Source: Epiperipatus broadwayi
Taxonomy: Eukaryota; Onychophora; Udeonychophora; Euonychophora; Peripatidae
Reading direction: 5' to 3'
Length of the DNA: 64,000 nucleotides
NCBI GenBank assembly: GCA_028023455.1
Contig: JAQFVV010006215.1
Span: 6,555,230-6,619,229 of the forward strand
The notes below the pieces were generated by a model that saw nothing but the letters and a program-made list of their open reading frames with translations, did no database searches and had not been told where the DNA came from. The number at the start of each line of letters is the position of its first letter. Position 1 is the stretch's first letter. The position numbers were made by a program, and so were the translations under genes. Positions 39,401 through 53,070 of this stretch are shown here, piece by piece.

Positions 39401-42400
39401 CCAGGTTAGCAATTCCTAAAAATTGATGAGATTCAATACTTTAACATTGCAGTTCAGTATAATTAAGCTAATTCTTACCTAAATATAACAAAATTTGCTA
39501 ATAAATTCATTAAAAATATTGTATTGTACACCAGCTTATTCATAGCGTGTTTTAAGCTTGGAAAAACAGACAGGTTACAAATTCCTAAAAATTGAAAAAT
39601 TTGAATACTGTAACATTGCAGTACAGTATTATTTAGCTAATTCTACCTAAATATGACAAAATCAGTTTAAAAAATCATTCAAAATATTGTATTTTACACC
39701 AGCATGTTCATAGCGCATTTTAAGCTTGGAAATAGAGCCAGGTTACAAATTCCTTAAAATTTGCGAAATGGAATACTTTAACTTTGCACTTCATTATAAC
39801 TTAGCTACTTCTATTTCAATATGACAAAATGAGTGACAAAATTTAGTCAAAATATAGTATTGTACACCAGCATGTTCACGGCGTGTTTTAAGCTTGCAAA
39901 CACACTCAGGTTACGAATATCTAAAAATTGATGAATTTAAATACTTTTTCACTGCAGTTCACTATAATTTAGTTAATTCTATTTCATTATGATGAAATCA
40001 GCAAAAAAATTCATTCAGAATATTGTATTGTACACCATCATGTTCATAGTGCATTTTAAGCTTGGAAATACAGCGAGGTTACAAATTCTGAAAAATTGAT
40101 GAATATGAAAATTTTAACATTACAGTTCAGTATAATATAGCTACTTCTACCTAAATATGACAAAATCAGCAAAAAAATTCATTCAATATATTGTATTGTA
40201 CACCAGCAACATCATAGCGTGTTTTAATCTTGGAAATACAGCCAGGTTAGAAATTCCTAAAAATTGATGAAATTGAATACTTTAACATTGCAGTTCAGTA
40301 TAATTTAGCTAATTCTACCTAAATATAACAAAATCAGCAAATAAATTCATTAAAAATATTGTATTGTACAGCAAGCATGTTCATAGCGCATTTTAATTTT
40401 GAAAATACAGCCAGGTTGCAAATTCCTAAAATGTGATGAATTTGAATACTTTAATATTGCAGTTGAGTATAATTTAGCTAATTCTACCTAAATATGACAA
40501 AATTAGTGGAAAAAATCATTCAAAATATAGTATTGTACACCAGCAAGTTTATAGCATATTTTAAGCTTGAAAATACAGCCAGGTTACAAATTCCTAAAAA
40601 TTGATGAATTTGAATACTTTAACATTGCAGTTCACTATAATTTAGCTAATTCTACCTAAATATGACAAAATGAGTGAAAAACATTCTTTCAAAATATAGT
40701 ATTGCACACTAGCATGTTCATGGCGCATTTTCAGCTTGGAAATAGACCCAGGTTTCAAATTCCTACAAATTTATGAAATTGAATACTTTAACATTGCAGT
40801 TCAGTATAATTTAGCTAATTCTATTTAAATATAACCAAATCAGCCAATAAACTTTAAAAATATTGTATTGTACACCAACATGTTCATAGCGCATTTTAAG
40901 CTTGGAAATACACCTAGGTTGCAAATTGTTAAAAAGTGATGACTTTCAATATTTTAACATTGCAGTTCAGTATAATTTAGTTAATTCTATCTAACTATGA
41001 CAAATCAGTGAAAATATTCATTCAAAATAATGTATTGTACACCAGCATGTTCATGGCAGGTTTTAAGCTAGGAAATACAGCCAGATTGTGAATTCCTAAA
41101 AATTGATGAATTTGAATACTTTAACATTGCACCTCAGTATAATTTAGCTAATTCTATTTAAATATGACAAAGTCAGTGAAAAAAATCATTCAAAATATCG
41201 TATTGTACACCAGCATGTTCATAGCGCATTTTAAGCTTGGAAATACAGCCAGGTTAGAAATTCCTAAAAATTGATGAAATTCAATACTTTAACATTGCAG
41301 TACAGTATTATTTAGCTACTTCTACCTAAATATAACAAAATCAGCAAAAAAAGTCATTAAAAATATTGTATTGTACACCAGCATGTTCATAACGCGTTTT
41401 AAGGGTCGAAATACAGCCAGGTCGCAAATTTCTAAAAAGTATTGAATTTGAATAATTTATTATTGCAGTTCACTATAATTAATTAAATCTACCAAAATAT
41501 GACAAAATCAGCAAAAAAATTCTTTCAAAATATTGTATTTTACACCAGTATAATCGTAGCACATTTTAAACTTGGAAATACAGCCAGATTGCAAATTCCT
41601 AAAAATTGATGAATTTGAAAATTTTAACATTGCAGTTCAGTATAATTTAGCTTCTTCTACCTAAATATGATATAAGCAGCAAAAAAATTCTTTCAATATA
41701 TCATATTGTACACCAACATGTTCATAGCGCATTTTTAAGCTTGGAAATACAGTTAATATTAAAGATTCCTAAAAATTGATGAAGTTCAATACTTTAATAT
41801 TGCAGTTCAGTAGAATTTAGCTAATTCTACCAAAATGTGAAATAATCAGCGAAAAAATTCATTCAAATAATGTATTGTACACCAGCATGTTCATAGCGGG
41901 TTTTAAGCTTGGAAATACAGCCAGGTTGTGAATTCCTAAAAATTGTTAAATTTGAATACTTTAACATTGCAATTCAATATAATTTTGCTAATTCTACCTA
42001 AGTATGACAAAACCAACGAAAAATGTTTTACAAAATATAGTATTGTACCCCAGGATATACATAGCATGATGTAAGCTTGGAAAAACAGCCAGATTACAAA
42101 TTCCTAAAAATTGATGAATTTGAATAATTTAACATTGCAGTTCAGTATATTTTAGCTAATTCTACCTAAATATGACAAAACCAGTAAAAAAATTCATTCA
42201 AAATATAGTACTGTACACCAGCATGTTCTTAGCGGGTTTTAAGCTTGGAAATACAGCCAAATTACACATTCCTAAAAATTGATGAATTTGAATAATTTAA
42301 CATTGCAGTTCAGTATATTTTAGCTAATTCTACCTAAATATGATAAAATCGGTGAAAAAAGTCATTCAAATTATAATATTGTAATACAGCATGTTCATAG

Positions 42401-44560
42401 CGCATTTTAAGCATGGAAATACAGCCAGGTTACAAATTCCTAAAAATTGAGGAATTTCAATACATTAATTTTGCAGTTCAGTAAAACTTAGCTACTTCTA
42501 TCTAAATATGACAAAATTAGTGAAAAAAATCATTCAAAAGATTGTATTTTACACCAGCATGTTCATAGCGCATTTTGAGCTTGGAAATAGAGCCAGGTTA
42601 CAAATTCCTAAAAATTGATGAATTTAAATACTTTTACAATGCAGTGCACAATAATTTAGCTAATTCTACTTCATTATGATGAAATCAGCAAAAAAATTCA
42701 TTCAGAATATTGTATTGTACACCATCATGTTCATAGCGTGTTTTAAGCTTAGAAATACAGCCAGGTTAGAAATTCCTAAAAATTGATGAAATTCAATACT
42801 TTAACATTGCAGTTCAGTATAATTTAGCTAATTCTACTTAAATATAACAAAATCAGCAAATAAATTCATTAAAAATATTGTATTGTACACCAGCATGTTC
42901 ATAGTGCATTTTAATCTTGGAAATACAGCCAGGTTGCAAATTCCTAAAAAGTGATGAATTTGAATACTTTAACATTGCAGTTGAGTATAATTTAGCTAAT
43001 TTTACCTAAATATGACAAAATCAGTGAAAATATTTATTCAAAATAATGTATTGTACACCAGCATGTTCATAGCGGGTTTTAAGCTAGTCAATGCAGCCAG
43101 GTTGCGAATTCTTAAAAATTGATGAATTTGAATACATTGCAGTTCAGTATAATTTAGCTAAGTCTATCTAAATATGACAAAATCAGTGGAAAAAATCATT
43201 CAAAATATAGTATTGTACACCAGCATTTTCATAGCATATTTTAAGCTTGAAAATACTGCCAGGTTACAAATTTTTAAAAATTGATGAATTTGAATTCTTT
43301 AACATTGCAGTTCAGTATAATTTACCTAATTCTACATAAATATGACAAAATCAGTGAAAAAACTCATTCAGAATATAGTCTTGTACACCAGCATGTTCAA
43401 AGCGCATTTTAAGCTTGCAAATGCAGTCAGGTTAGAAATTCCTAAAAAGTGATGAAATTCAAAACTTTAACAATGCAGTTCCGTATAATTTAGCTAATTC
43501 TTACTTAAATATAACAAAATTTGCAAATAAATTCATTAAAAATATTGTATTGTACACCAGCTTGTTCATAGCGTGTTTTAAGCTTGGAAAAATAGCCAGG
43601 TTCCAAATTCCTAAAAATTAATGAATTTAAATACTTTTACAATGCAGTTCACTATATTTTAGCTAATTCTACTTCATTATGATGAAATCAGCAAAAAAAA
43701 TCATTCAGAATATTGTATTGTACACCATCATGTTCATAGCGTCTTTTAAGCTTAGAAATACAGCCGGGTTAGAAATTCCTAAAAATTGATGAAATTCAAT
43801 ACTTTAACATTGCAGTACATGTAACTATAACAAAATCAGCAAAAAAATTAATGAAAAAAATTGTATTGTACACCAGCATGTTCATAGCGCGTTTTAAGCT
43901 TGAAAATACAGCCAGGTTGGAAATTCCTAAAAATTGATGAAATTCAAAACTTTAACATTGCAGTTCAGTATAATTTCGCTAATTCTACTTAAACATAACA
44001 AAATCAGCAATTAAATTTTTTAAAAATATTGTATTGTACACCAGCATGTTCATAGCGCATTTTAAGCTTGGAAATACAGCCAGGTTGCAAATTCCTAAAA
44101 AGTGATGACTTTCACTAACTATGACAAATCAGTGAAAATATTCATTCAAAATAATGTATTGTACACCAGCATGTTCATGGCGGGTTTTAAGCTAGGAAAT
44201 ACAGCCAGGTTGCGAATTCCTAAAAATTGATGAATTTGAATACTTTAACATTACAATTCAGTATCATTTAGCTACTTCTACCTAAATATGACAAAATCAG
44301 TGAAAAAATTCATTCAAAATATAATATTGTACACCAGCATGTTCATAGCACGTTTTAAGTTTGGAAATACAGCCAGGTTACAAATTCCTAAAAATTGATG
44401 AGTTTGAATACTTTACCATTGCAGTTCAGTATAATTTAGCAATTTCTACCTAAGGATGACAAAATCAGTGAAAAAATTCATGCAAAATATAGTAATGTAC
44501 ACCAGCATGTTCATAGCACGTTTTAAGCTTGGAAATACAGCTAGGTTACAAAATTCCTTA
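39401..44560 (+). repeat. Diverged subtype A1 stretch bordering family B
   Basis: About 31 monomers keep the A1 landmarks but vary more from one to the next than those to the left, and I saw no long higher-order copy. Shortened monomers occur near 43,815 (GCAGTACATGTAACTATAAC) and near 44,110 (GATGACTTTCACTAACTATG), each missing part of the middle. This is the pattern of a less homogenised zone between two families. Confidence 0.75.
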
Positions 44561-46749
44561 AAATTGATAAATTTTAATATTTTATAATGGCAGTTTAGTA
44601 TAATTTAGGTAGTTCTATTTAAATATAACAAAATCAGCAAAAAAATTCATTGAGATTGTAGTATTGTACACTAGATATTTTCTAGTGACCTTTGAGTCTT
44701 CAAATGTGGCCAGGTTACAAATTTTTTAAAATTCATGAATTTTAATACTTCAACATAGCAGTTTAGTATAATTTAGCTAGTTCTAGCTAAATATAAATAA
44801 ATCGGCAAAATAATTAATTGAAAATATAGTATTGTACACTAGCTTTTTTTTAAATCGTTTTAAGCTCTCAAATGCAACTAGGTTACAAATTTCTCAAGAT
44901 TGATGAATTTTAATACTTTACCATGGCAGTTTAGTATAATTATGCTAGTTCTAGCTAAATATAATAAAATCAGTTACAAAATTCATTCAACATATTATTT
45001 TACACTAGCATTTTCCTATGGGTTTTAAGCTTGCAATTGCAGCCAGGTTACAAATTTCTCAAAATTGGTGAATTTTAAAACTTTAACCAGGCAGTTCAGT
45101 ATAATTTAGCTTGTACTAGCTAAATATAACAAAATCACCAAATGAATTCATTCAAAATATATTATTCTACACTAATTTTTTATGGGGTTTTAAGCTTAGA
45201 ACTACAACCAGATTACAATTTTCCAAAATTGATGAATCTTTAAATATTAACAGGTCCGTTCAGTCTAATTATATAGTTCTAAGTAAACATAACAAAATCA
45301 GCAAAAAATTCATTCAAATTATAGTATTGTACACTAGCTTTTTTCCAGCAGTCTTTGTGCCTTCAAATCCGGCCAGGTTTCATATTCCTCAAAATTTATT
45401 AATTTTAACACTTTAACATGGCAGTTTAGTATAATTTAGCTTGTTCTAGCTAAATATATCAAAATCAGCAAAAAAATTTATTCAAAATATAGTATTGTGC
45501 ACTAGTTTTTTCTGAATTGTTTTAAGCTCTCAACTGCAACTAGGTTACGAATTCCTCAAAATTGATGAATTTTATTACTTTAACATGGCACTTTAGTATA
45601 ATTTAGGTACTTCTAGATAAATGTAACAAAATCAGCAAAAAAATTCATTCACAATTTACTATTCTACACTAGCTTTTTTCTATGAGGTTTTAAGATTGCA
45701 AATGCAGCGAGGTTACAAACTCCTAAAAATTGATGAATCTTAAAGCATTAACATGGCAGTTCAGTATGATTTAGCAAGGTCTAGCCTACTATCACAAAAT
45801 CACCAACAAAGTTCATTCAAAATTTAATATTCTGCACTAGCATTTTTTATTGGGTTTTAAGCTTTCTAATAAAATTTTCAAAATTGATGAATTTTAATAT
45901 GTTAACATGGCACTTTAGTATAATTTAGCTAGTTCTAACTATATATAACAATATCAGTAAAATAATTCACAATATTGTATTGTAGCCTAGCTATTCTTTA
46001 GCGGGCTTTGAGCCATCAAATGCAGCCATTGTATAATTCTTCAAAGTTGATGAATTTTAATACTATAACACGGAAGTTTAGTATTATTTTGCTACTTCTA
46101 GTGAAATATTACAAAATCAGCAAAAAAATTCATTCAAATATTAAAGTACACTAGCATTTCCTAGCAGCATTTGAGCCTTCTAATGCAGCCAGGTTACAAA
46201 CTCCTTAAAATTGTTCAGTTTTAATATTTTATTATGGCAGTTTAGTATAATTTAGCTAGTTCTAGCTAAATACAACAAAATCAGCAAAAAAATTCATTCA
46301 AATTATAGTATTGTAGACTAGCTTTTTTCCAGCGGCCCTTGAGCCTTTAAATTGTGGCCAGGATACAAATTCCTCAAAGTTGATTAAATTTAATATTTTA
46401 GCGTGGCAGTTTTTTATAATTTACCTTGTTCTAGCTTACTTAAACAAAATCAGCAAAAAAATTCATTCAAAATATAGTATTGTACACTAATTTTTTCTAA
46501 ATCGTTTTAAGGTTTCAAATGCAACTAGGTTACAAGGTTTTCAAAATTGATGAATTTTAAGACTTTAACATGGCAGTTTAGAATATGTTAGTTCAAAATA
46601 TAGTATTATACACTAGCTTTTCTCTATCAAATGCAGCCAGGTGAAAATTCCTCAAAATTGATGAATTTTAATACTTTAACATGGCAGTTTAGTATAATGT
46701 AGTTAAATCTATCTAAATATAATAAAAACAGTAAAAAAAATTCATTCAA

Positions 46750-47440
46750 CATATAGTATTTTACATTAATACGTTATGGGCTTTTAAGCTTACAAATGCA
46801 GCTTGGTTACAAATTTTACAAAATTCATGAATCTTAAAACTTTAACATTGCAGTTCACTATAATTTAGCTAGTTCCTGCTAAATTTATAAAATCAGCAAA
46901 AAAATTCATTCAACATATAGTATTGTACACTAGCTTTTTCCTATATTGTCTTAAGCTTTCAAATACAACTAGGTTAGAAATTGCTCAAAATTTATAAATT
47001 TGAATACTTAAACACGAGTGTTTAGTATCATTTATCTACTTCTAGCTAAATATAACAAAATCAGCAAAAAAATTCATTCAAAATATAGTATTGTACACTA
47101 GCTTTTTCCTAAATCGTTTTAAGCTCTCAAATGCAACTAAGTTACAAATTCGTTAAAATTGATGAATTTTAATACTTTAACATGGTACTTTAGTATAATT
47201 TAACGAGTTCTAGCTAAATATATGTACAAAATCAGCAAAAAAATTCATTCCAAATATAGTATTGTAAACTAGCTTTTCTATCGCGGCCTTGAGCCTTCAA
47301 ATGCGGCCAGGTTACAAATCCCTCAAAATTGATGAATTTTAATACTTTAACATGGCCATTTAATATAATTTAGGTAGTTCTAGCTAAATATAACAAAATC
47401 ATCAAAAAAATTCATTGACATTATAGTATTGTACACTGGC
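46750..47440 (+). repeat. Family B segment duplicated about 3.12 kb downstream
   Basis: A marker monomer with ACAAAATTCATGAATCTTAA at about 46,818 recurs at about 49,941. The AGCTTTTCTATCGCGG unit at 47,271 recurs as AGCTTTTCTATAGCGG at 50,393. The offset is about 3,122 bp in both cases. Confidence 0.7.
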
Positions 47441-49223
47441 TTTTTTCTAATGGCCTTTGAGCCTTTTACTGCAGTAAAGTTACAAATTCCTCAAAATTGA
47501 TGTATTTTAATACTTTAACATGGCAGTTTAGTACAATTTAGCTAGTTCTAGCTAAAAATAAAAAAATCAGGAAAAAAGTTCATTCAAAATATAGTATTGT
47601 AGACTACCTTATTCCTAAATCATTTTAACCTCACAAATGCAACTAGGTTACAAATTCTTCAAAATTGATAAATTTTAATACTTTAACACAGCAGTTTAGT
47701 ATTATTTAGTTAGTTCTAGCTAAATATAACAAAATCAGTAGAAAAATCATTCAAAATATAGTATTGTACACTAGCTTTTTTCTAAATCGTTTTAGGCTCT
47801 CAAATGCAACTAAGTTCCAAATTGCTTAAAATTGATGAATTTTAATATTTCATCATGGCAGTTTAGTATAATTTATAAGTTCTAAATAAATGTAACAAAA
47901 TCAGCAAAAGAATTCATTCACAATTTACAATTATACCCTAGCTTTTTCCTTTGAGGTTTTAAAATTGCTAATGCAGCGAGATTACAAACTTCTAAAAATT
48001 GATGAATCTTAAGACATTAACATGACCGGTTCAGTATGATTTAGCTGGTTCTAGCCTAGTATCACAAAATCACTAACAAAATTCATTCAAAATTTAATAT
48101 TCTACACTAGCCTTTTTATTAGGGTTTTAAGCTTACTAATGCAACTGTTATAAATTCCTCAAAATTCATGAATTTTAATACTTTAACATGGCACTTTAGT
48201 ATAATTCAGCTAGGTCTAGATAAATATAACAAAATCAGCAAAAAATATTCTTCACAATATAGTTTTGTAAACTAGCTCTTCTTTAGCGAATGTTGAATTT
48301 TAACATGCGGCCAGGTTATAATTTTTCAAAATTGATGAATTTTAATTTTTTAACATGGAAGTTTAGAATAATTTAGCTAGTTCTAGCTAAATATAACAAA
48401 ATCTGCGAAAAAAATTCATTGAAATTATAGTATTCTACACTAGGTTTTTCATGCGTCCTTTGAGCCATCAAATATGGCCAGGTTACAATTTTTTAAAATT
48501 GAGGAATTTTAATACTTTATGTGGCAGTTTAGTATGATTTAGCTAGTTCTAGCTAAATAGAAAAAAATCAGCAAAAAAATTCATTCAAATTATAGTATTG
48601 TAAAATAGCTTTTTTCCAGCGGCCTTTGTGCTATCAAATGTAGCCCTGTTACAAATTCCTCAAAATTGATGAATTTAATACTTTAACATGGCAGTTTATT
48701 ATAATTTACCTTGTTCTATATTAATATAGAAAAATCAGCAAAAAAATTTATTCAATAAATAGTATTGTAAACTAACTTTTTCCTAAATCATTTTAAGCTT
48801 ACTAATATAACTATGTTACAAATTCCTTAAAATTGATGAATTTTAATACTTTAACACAGCACTTTAGTATAATTTAGCTAGTTCTAGCTAAACATAACAA
48901 AAGCAGCAAAAAAAATGTATTCACACTATAGAATTGTACCCTAATTATTTTCTAGCGGGTTTTCAGCCTTCAAATGTGTCCAGGTTACAAATTCTTCAAA
49001 ATTGATGAATTTTAATGTTTTAATATGGCAGTTTAGTATAGCAAAAAAATTCATTCAAAATATAGTATTGTACATTAGCTTTTTCCTAAATCGTTTTAAG
49101 TTCTCAAATTCAACTAGGTTACAAATTCCTTAAAATATTTTAACATAGCAGATTAGTATAATTTAGCTAGTTCTACCTAATTATAACAAAATCGGAAAAA
49201 ATTCATTCAAATTATAGTAATGT
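47277..49223 (+). repeat. Family B higher-order repeat, copy 1
   Basis: This segment recurs at 51,124-53,070 with a constant offset of about 3,847 bp (near 23 monomers). Paired markers are AGACTACCTTATTCC (47,601 and 51,447), GTTTTAAGCTTACTAATGC (48,124 and 51,971) and the deletion monomer junction (49,040 and 52,889). It includes an unusual unit, GAGCCTTTTACTGCAGTAAA, present in both copies. Confidence 0.8.
48939..49071 (+). repeat. Short (133-bp) monomer with a 34-bp deletion, copy 1
   Basis: The sequence passes from TTTAGTATA (ending at 49040) straight to GCAAAAAAATTC. About 34 bp are missing against the family B consensus, and these include the entire ATTTAGCTAG/CTAGCTAAAT dyad. Confidence 0.8.
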
Positions 49224-51123
49224 AAACTAGCTTTTTTCCAGCTGCCTTTGAGCCTTCAAATGCAGCAAAGTTCCAAATTCCTCAAAATTGATGAATTTTA
49301 ATACGTTAACATGGCAGTTTAGTATAATTTAGCTAGTGCTACCTAAATATAACAAAATGAGCAAAAAATTCATTCAAAATATAGTATTGTACACTAGCTT
49401 TTTCCTAAATCGTTTTAAGTTCTTAAATGCAACTGGGTTACAAAGTTTTCAAAATTGATGAATTTTGATACGTTAACATGGCAGTTTAGTATAATTTACA
49501 TAGTTGTAGCTAAATATAACAAAATCAGCAACAAAATTCATTCAACATATAGTATTGTACTCTAGCTTTTTCCTAAATCGTTTTAAGCTCTCAAATGCAA
49601 CTAGGTTACAAATATTTCAAAATTGATGTATTTTAATATTTTAACATGACAGTCTAATATAATTTAGCTAGTTCTAGCTAAATATAACAAAATCAGCAAA
49701 AAATTTATTCAAAATATAGTATTGTACACTAGCATTTTTCCAGAGGCATTTAAGATATCTATATTACAAATTCCTCAAAAATGATGAATTTTAACACTTT
49801 AACATGGCAGTTTAGTATAATGTAGCTAGGTCTAGCTAAATATAATAAAAACAGTAAATAAATTCATTCAACATATAGTATTTTCCACTAATACTTTTAT
49901 GGGGTTTTAAGCTTACAAATGCAGCCTGGTTACAAATTTTACAAAATTCATGAATCTTAACACTTTAACATTGCAGTTCATTATAATTTAGCTAGTTCTT
50001 GCTAAATTTATAAAATCAGCAAAAAAAATTCATTCAAAATATAGTATTGTACACTATCTTTTTCCTAAATTGTCTTAAGCTTTCAAATACAACTAGGTTA
50101 GAAATTGCTCAAAATTGATGAATTTTAATACTTAAACACGAGAGTTTAGTATCATTTATCTACTTCTAGCTAAATATAACAAAATCAGCAAAAAAATTCA
50201 TTCAAAATATAGTATTGTACACTAGCTTTTTCCTAAATCGTTTTAAGCTCTCAAATGCAACTAAGTTACAAATTCGTTAAAATTGATGAATTTTAATACT
50301 TTAACATGGCACTTTAGTATAATTTAACGAATTCTAGCTAAATATAACAAAATCAGCAAAAAAAATTCATTCTAAATATAGTATTGTACAGTAGCTTTTC
50401 TATAGCGGCCCTGAGCCTTCAAATGCGGCCAGGTTACAAATTCCTCAAAATTGATTAATTTTAATACTTTAACATGGCCATTTAGTATAATTTAACTAGT
50501 TCAAGCTAAATATAACAAAATCAGCAAAAAAATTCATTGAAATTTTAGTATTGTGCACTAGTTTTTCCCAAATCATTTTAAGCTCTCAAATAGAACTAGG
50601 TTACAAATTTTTGGCAATTGATGAATTTTAAAACTTTAACATGGCAGTTTAGTATAAATTACGTAGTTCTAGCTGAATATAACAAAATCAGCAGCAAAAT
50701 TCATTCAACATATAGTATTGTACTCTAGCTTTTTCCTAAATGTTTTTAGCCCTCAAATGCAAGTAGTTTACAAATTTTTCGAAATTGATGAATTTTAATA
50801 CTTTAACATGGCAGTTAATATAATTTAGCTAGTTTTAGCTCAATATAAAAATAAGCAAAAAAATTCATTGAAAGTATAGTATTGTACAATAGCTTTTCTT
50901 AGCGGGCTTTGAGCCTTCAAATGTGGCCAGGTTAAAATTCCTCAAAATTGATGTATTTTAATACTTTAACATGGCAGTTTAGTATAATTTAGCTAGTTTT
51001 AGCTAAATATAACAAAATCAGCAAAACATTCATTCAAATTATTATATTGTACACTAGCTTTTTTCCAGTGGCCTTTGAGCCTTCAAAGAGGCTAGGTTAC
51101 AAATTCCTCAAAAATGATGAATT

Positions 51124-53070
51124 TTCTATAGCAGCCCTGAGCCTTCAAATGCAGTGAGGTTACAAATTCCTCAAAATTGAAGAATTTTAATACTTTAACA
51201 TGGCCATTTAGTATAATTTAGGTAGTTCTAGCTAAATATAACAAAGTCAGCAAAAAATTCATTGACATTATATTATTGTACACTAGCTTTTTTCTAATGG
51301 CCTTTGAGCCTTTTACTGCAGTAAAGTTACAAATTCCACAAAATTGTTGAATTTTAATACATTAACATGTCAGTTTAGTACAATTTAGCTAGTTCTAGCT
51401 AAATATAAAAAATCAGCAAAAATCTTCATTCAAAGTATAGTATTGTAGACTACCTTATTCCTAAATCATTTTAACCTCTCAAATGCAACTATGTTTCAAA
51501 TTCTTTAAAATTAATAAATTTTAATACTTTAACACAGCAGTTTAGTATTGTTTAGTTAGTTCTAGCTAAATATAACAAGATCAGTAAAAAAAATTATTCA
51601 AAATATAGTATTGTACACTAGCTTTTTCCTAAATCGTTTTAGGCTCTCAAATGCAACTAGGTTACAAATTGCTTAAAATTGATGAATTTTCATATTTCAT
51701 CATGGCAGTTTAGTATAATTTATAAGTTCTAAATAAATGTAACAAAATTAGCAAAAGAATTCATTCACAATTTACTATTATACTTTAGCTTTTTCCTTTG
51801 AGGTTTTAAGATTGCTAATGCAGTGAGGTTACAAACTCCTAAAAATTGATGAATTTTAAAAGATTAACATGGCAGGTTCAGTATGATTTAGCTGGTTCTA
51901 GCCTAATATCACAAAATCACCAACAAAATTCATACAAAATTTAATATTTTACACTAGCCTTTTTATTAAGGTTTTAAGCTTACTAATGCAACTATGTTAC
52001 AAATTCCTCAAAATTGATTAATTTTAATATTTTAACATGGCACTTTAGTATAATTCAGCTAGTTCTATATAAATATAACAAAATCAGCAAAATGTACCAT
52101 TCACAATATAGTATTGTAAACTAGCTCTTCTTTAGCGAGAGTTGAACCTTCAAATGAGGCCAGGTTATAATTTTTCAAAATTTATGAATTTTCATTCCAT
52201 AAATGGAAGTTTAGGATAGTTTAACTAATTCTAGCTAAATATAACAAAATCAGCAAAAAAAAATCATTGAAATTATAGTATTCTACACAAGCTTTTTTCT
52301 AGCGGCGTTAGAGCCTTCAAATACGGCCAGGTTACAAATTTTTTAAAATTGATGAATTTTAATACTTTGATATGGCGGTGTAGTATGATTTAGCTCGTTC
52401 CAGCTAAATAAAAAAAAATCAGCAAAAAAGTTTGTTCAAATTATAGTATTGTAGACTAGCTTTTTTCTAGCAGCCTGTGTGCCTTCAAATGTGGACCGGT
52501 TACAAATTTCTCAAAATTGATGAATTTAATACTTTAACGTGGCAGATTAGTAAAATTTAGCTTGTTTTATATTAATATATAAAAATCAGCAAAAAATTTA
52601 TTCAATAAATAGTATTGTACACTAGCTTTTTCCTAAATCATTTTAAGCTTACTAATGCAACTATGTTACAAATTCCTTAAAATTGATGAATTTTAATACT
52701 TTAACATAGTACTTTAGTATAATTTAGCTAGTTCTAGCTAAATATAACAAAATCAGCAAAAAAATGTATTCAAACTATAGAATTGTACCCTAGTTATTTT
52801 CTAGCGGGTTTTGAGACTTCAAATGTGTCCAGGTTACAAATTCTTCAAAATTGATGAATTTTAATACCTTAATATGGCAGTTTAGTATAGCAAAAAAATT
52901 CATTCAAAGTATAGTATTGTACATTAGCTTTTTTTCTAAATGGTTTTAACTTCTCAAATGCAACTAGGTTACAAATTCCTTAAAATTGATAAATTTTAAT
53001 ATTTTAACATGGTAGTTTAGTATAATTTAGCTAGTTCTACCTAATTATAACAAAATCGGAAAAAATTCAT
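51124..53070 (+). repeat. Family B higher-order repeat, copy 2
   Basis: This is the second copy of 47,277-49,223. Its left edge is an out-of-phase junction: GATGAATTT runs directly into TCTATAGCAGCCCTGAGCC, which in normal monomers lies well before GATGAATTT. A TTTT tract is shared by both partners at the joint. Confidence 0.8.
52787..52920 (+). repeat. Short (134-bp) monomer with the same 34-bp deletion, copy 2
   Basis: The joint (52889/52890) and deleted segment are identical to those in the monomer at 48,939-49,071. It lies one higher-order period downstream. Confidence 0.8.

Larger units (their letters stand above)
8051..44560 (+). repeat. 168-bp satellite array, family A
   Basis: This is a head-to-tail array of roughly 218 monomers, all in the same orientation. 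The monomer landmarks in order are ACACCAGCATGTTCAT, TTTTAAGCTTGGAAATACAG, AAATTCCTAAAAATTGATG, CTTTAACATTGCAGTTCAGT, CTACCTAAATATGACAAAAT and TTCATTCAAAATATAGTATT. Spacing of ACACCAG at 9511, 9679, 9844 and 10013 gives 168, 165 and 169 bp. Two subtypes alternate in blocks. A1 has CATAGCGC, CCAGGTT and CAGTATAATTTAG. A2 has CATTTCGC or AATTCGC, CTAGGATACAAATTTTT and CAGTATTATTTAG. Such arrays are typical of heterochromatin. The monomer length is divisible by three, but stop codons recur and no frame stays open. I do not recognise the family by name. Confidence 0.95.

Noticed and set aside
8051-44560. CRISPR-like array
   Set aside because: The repeats are contiguous 168-bp tandem monomers with no unique spacers, in clearly eukaryotic DNA.
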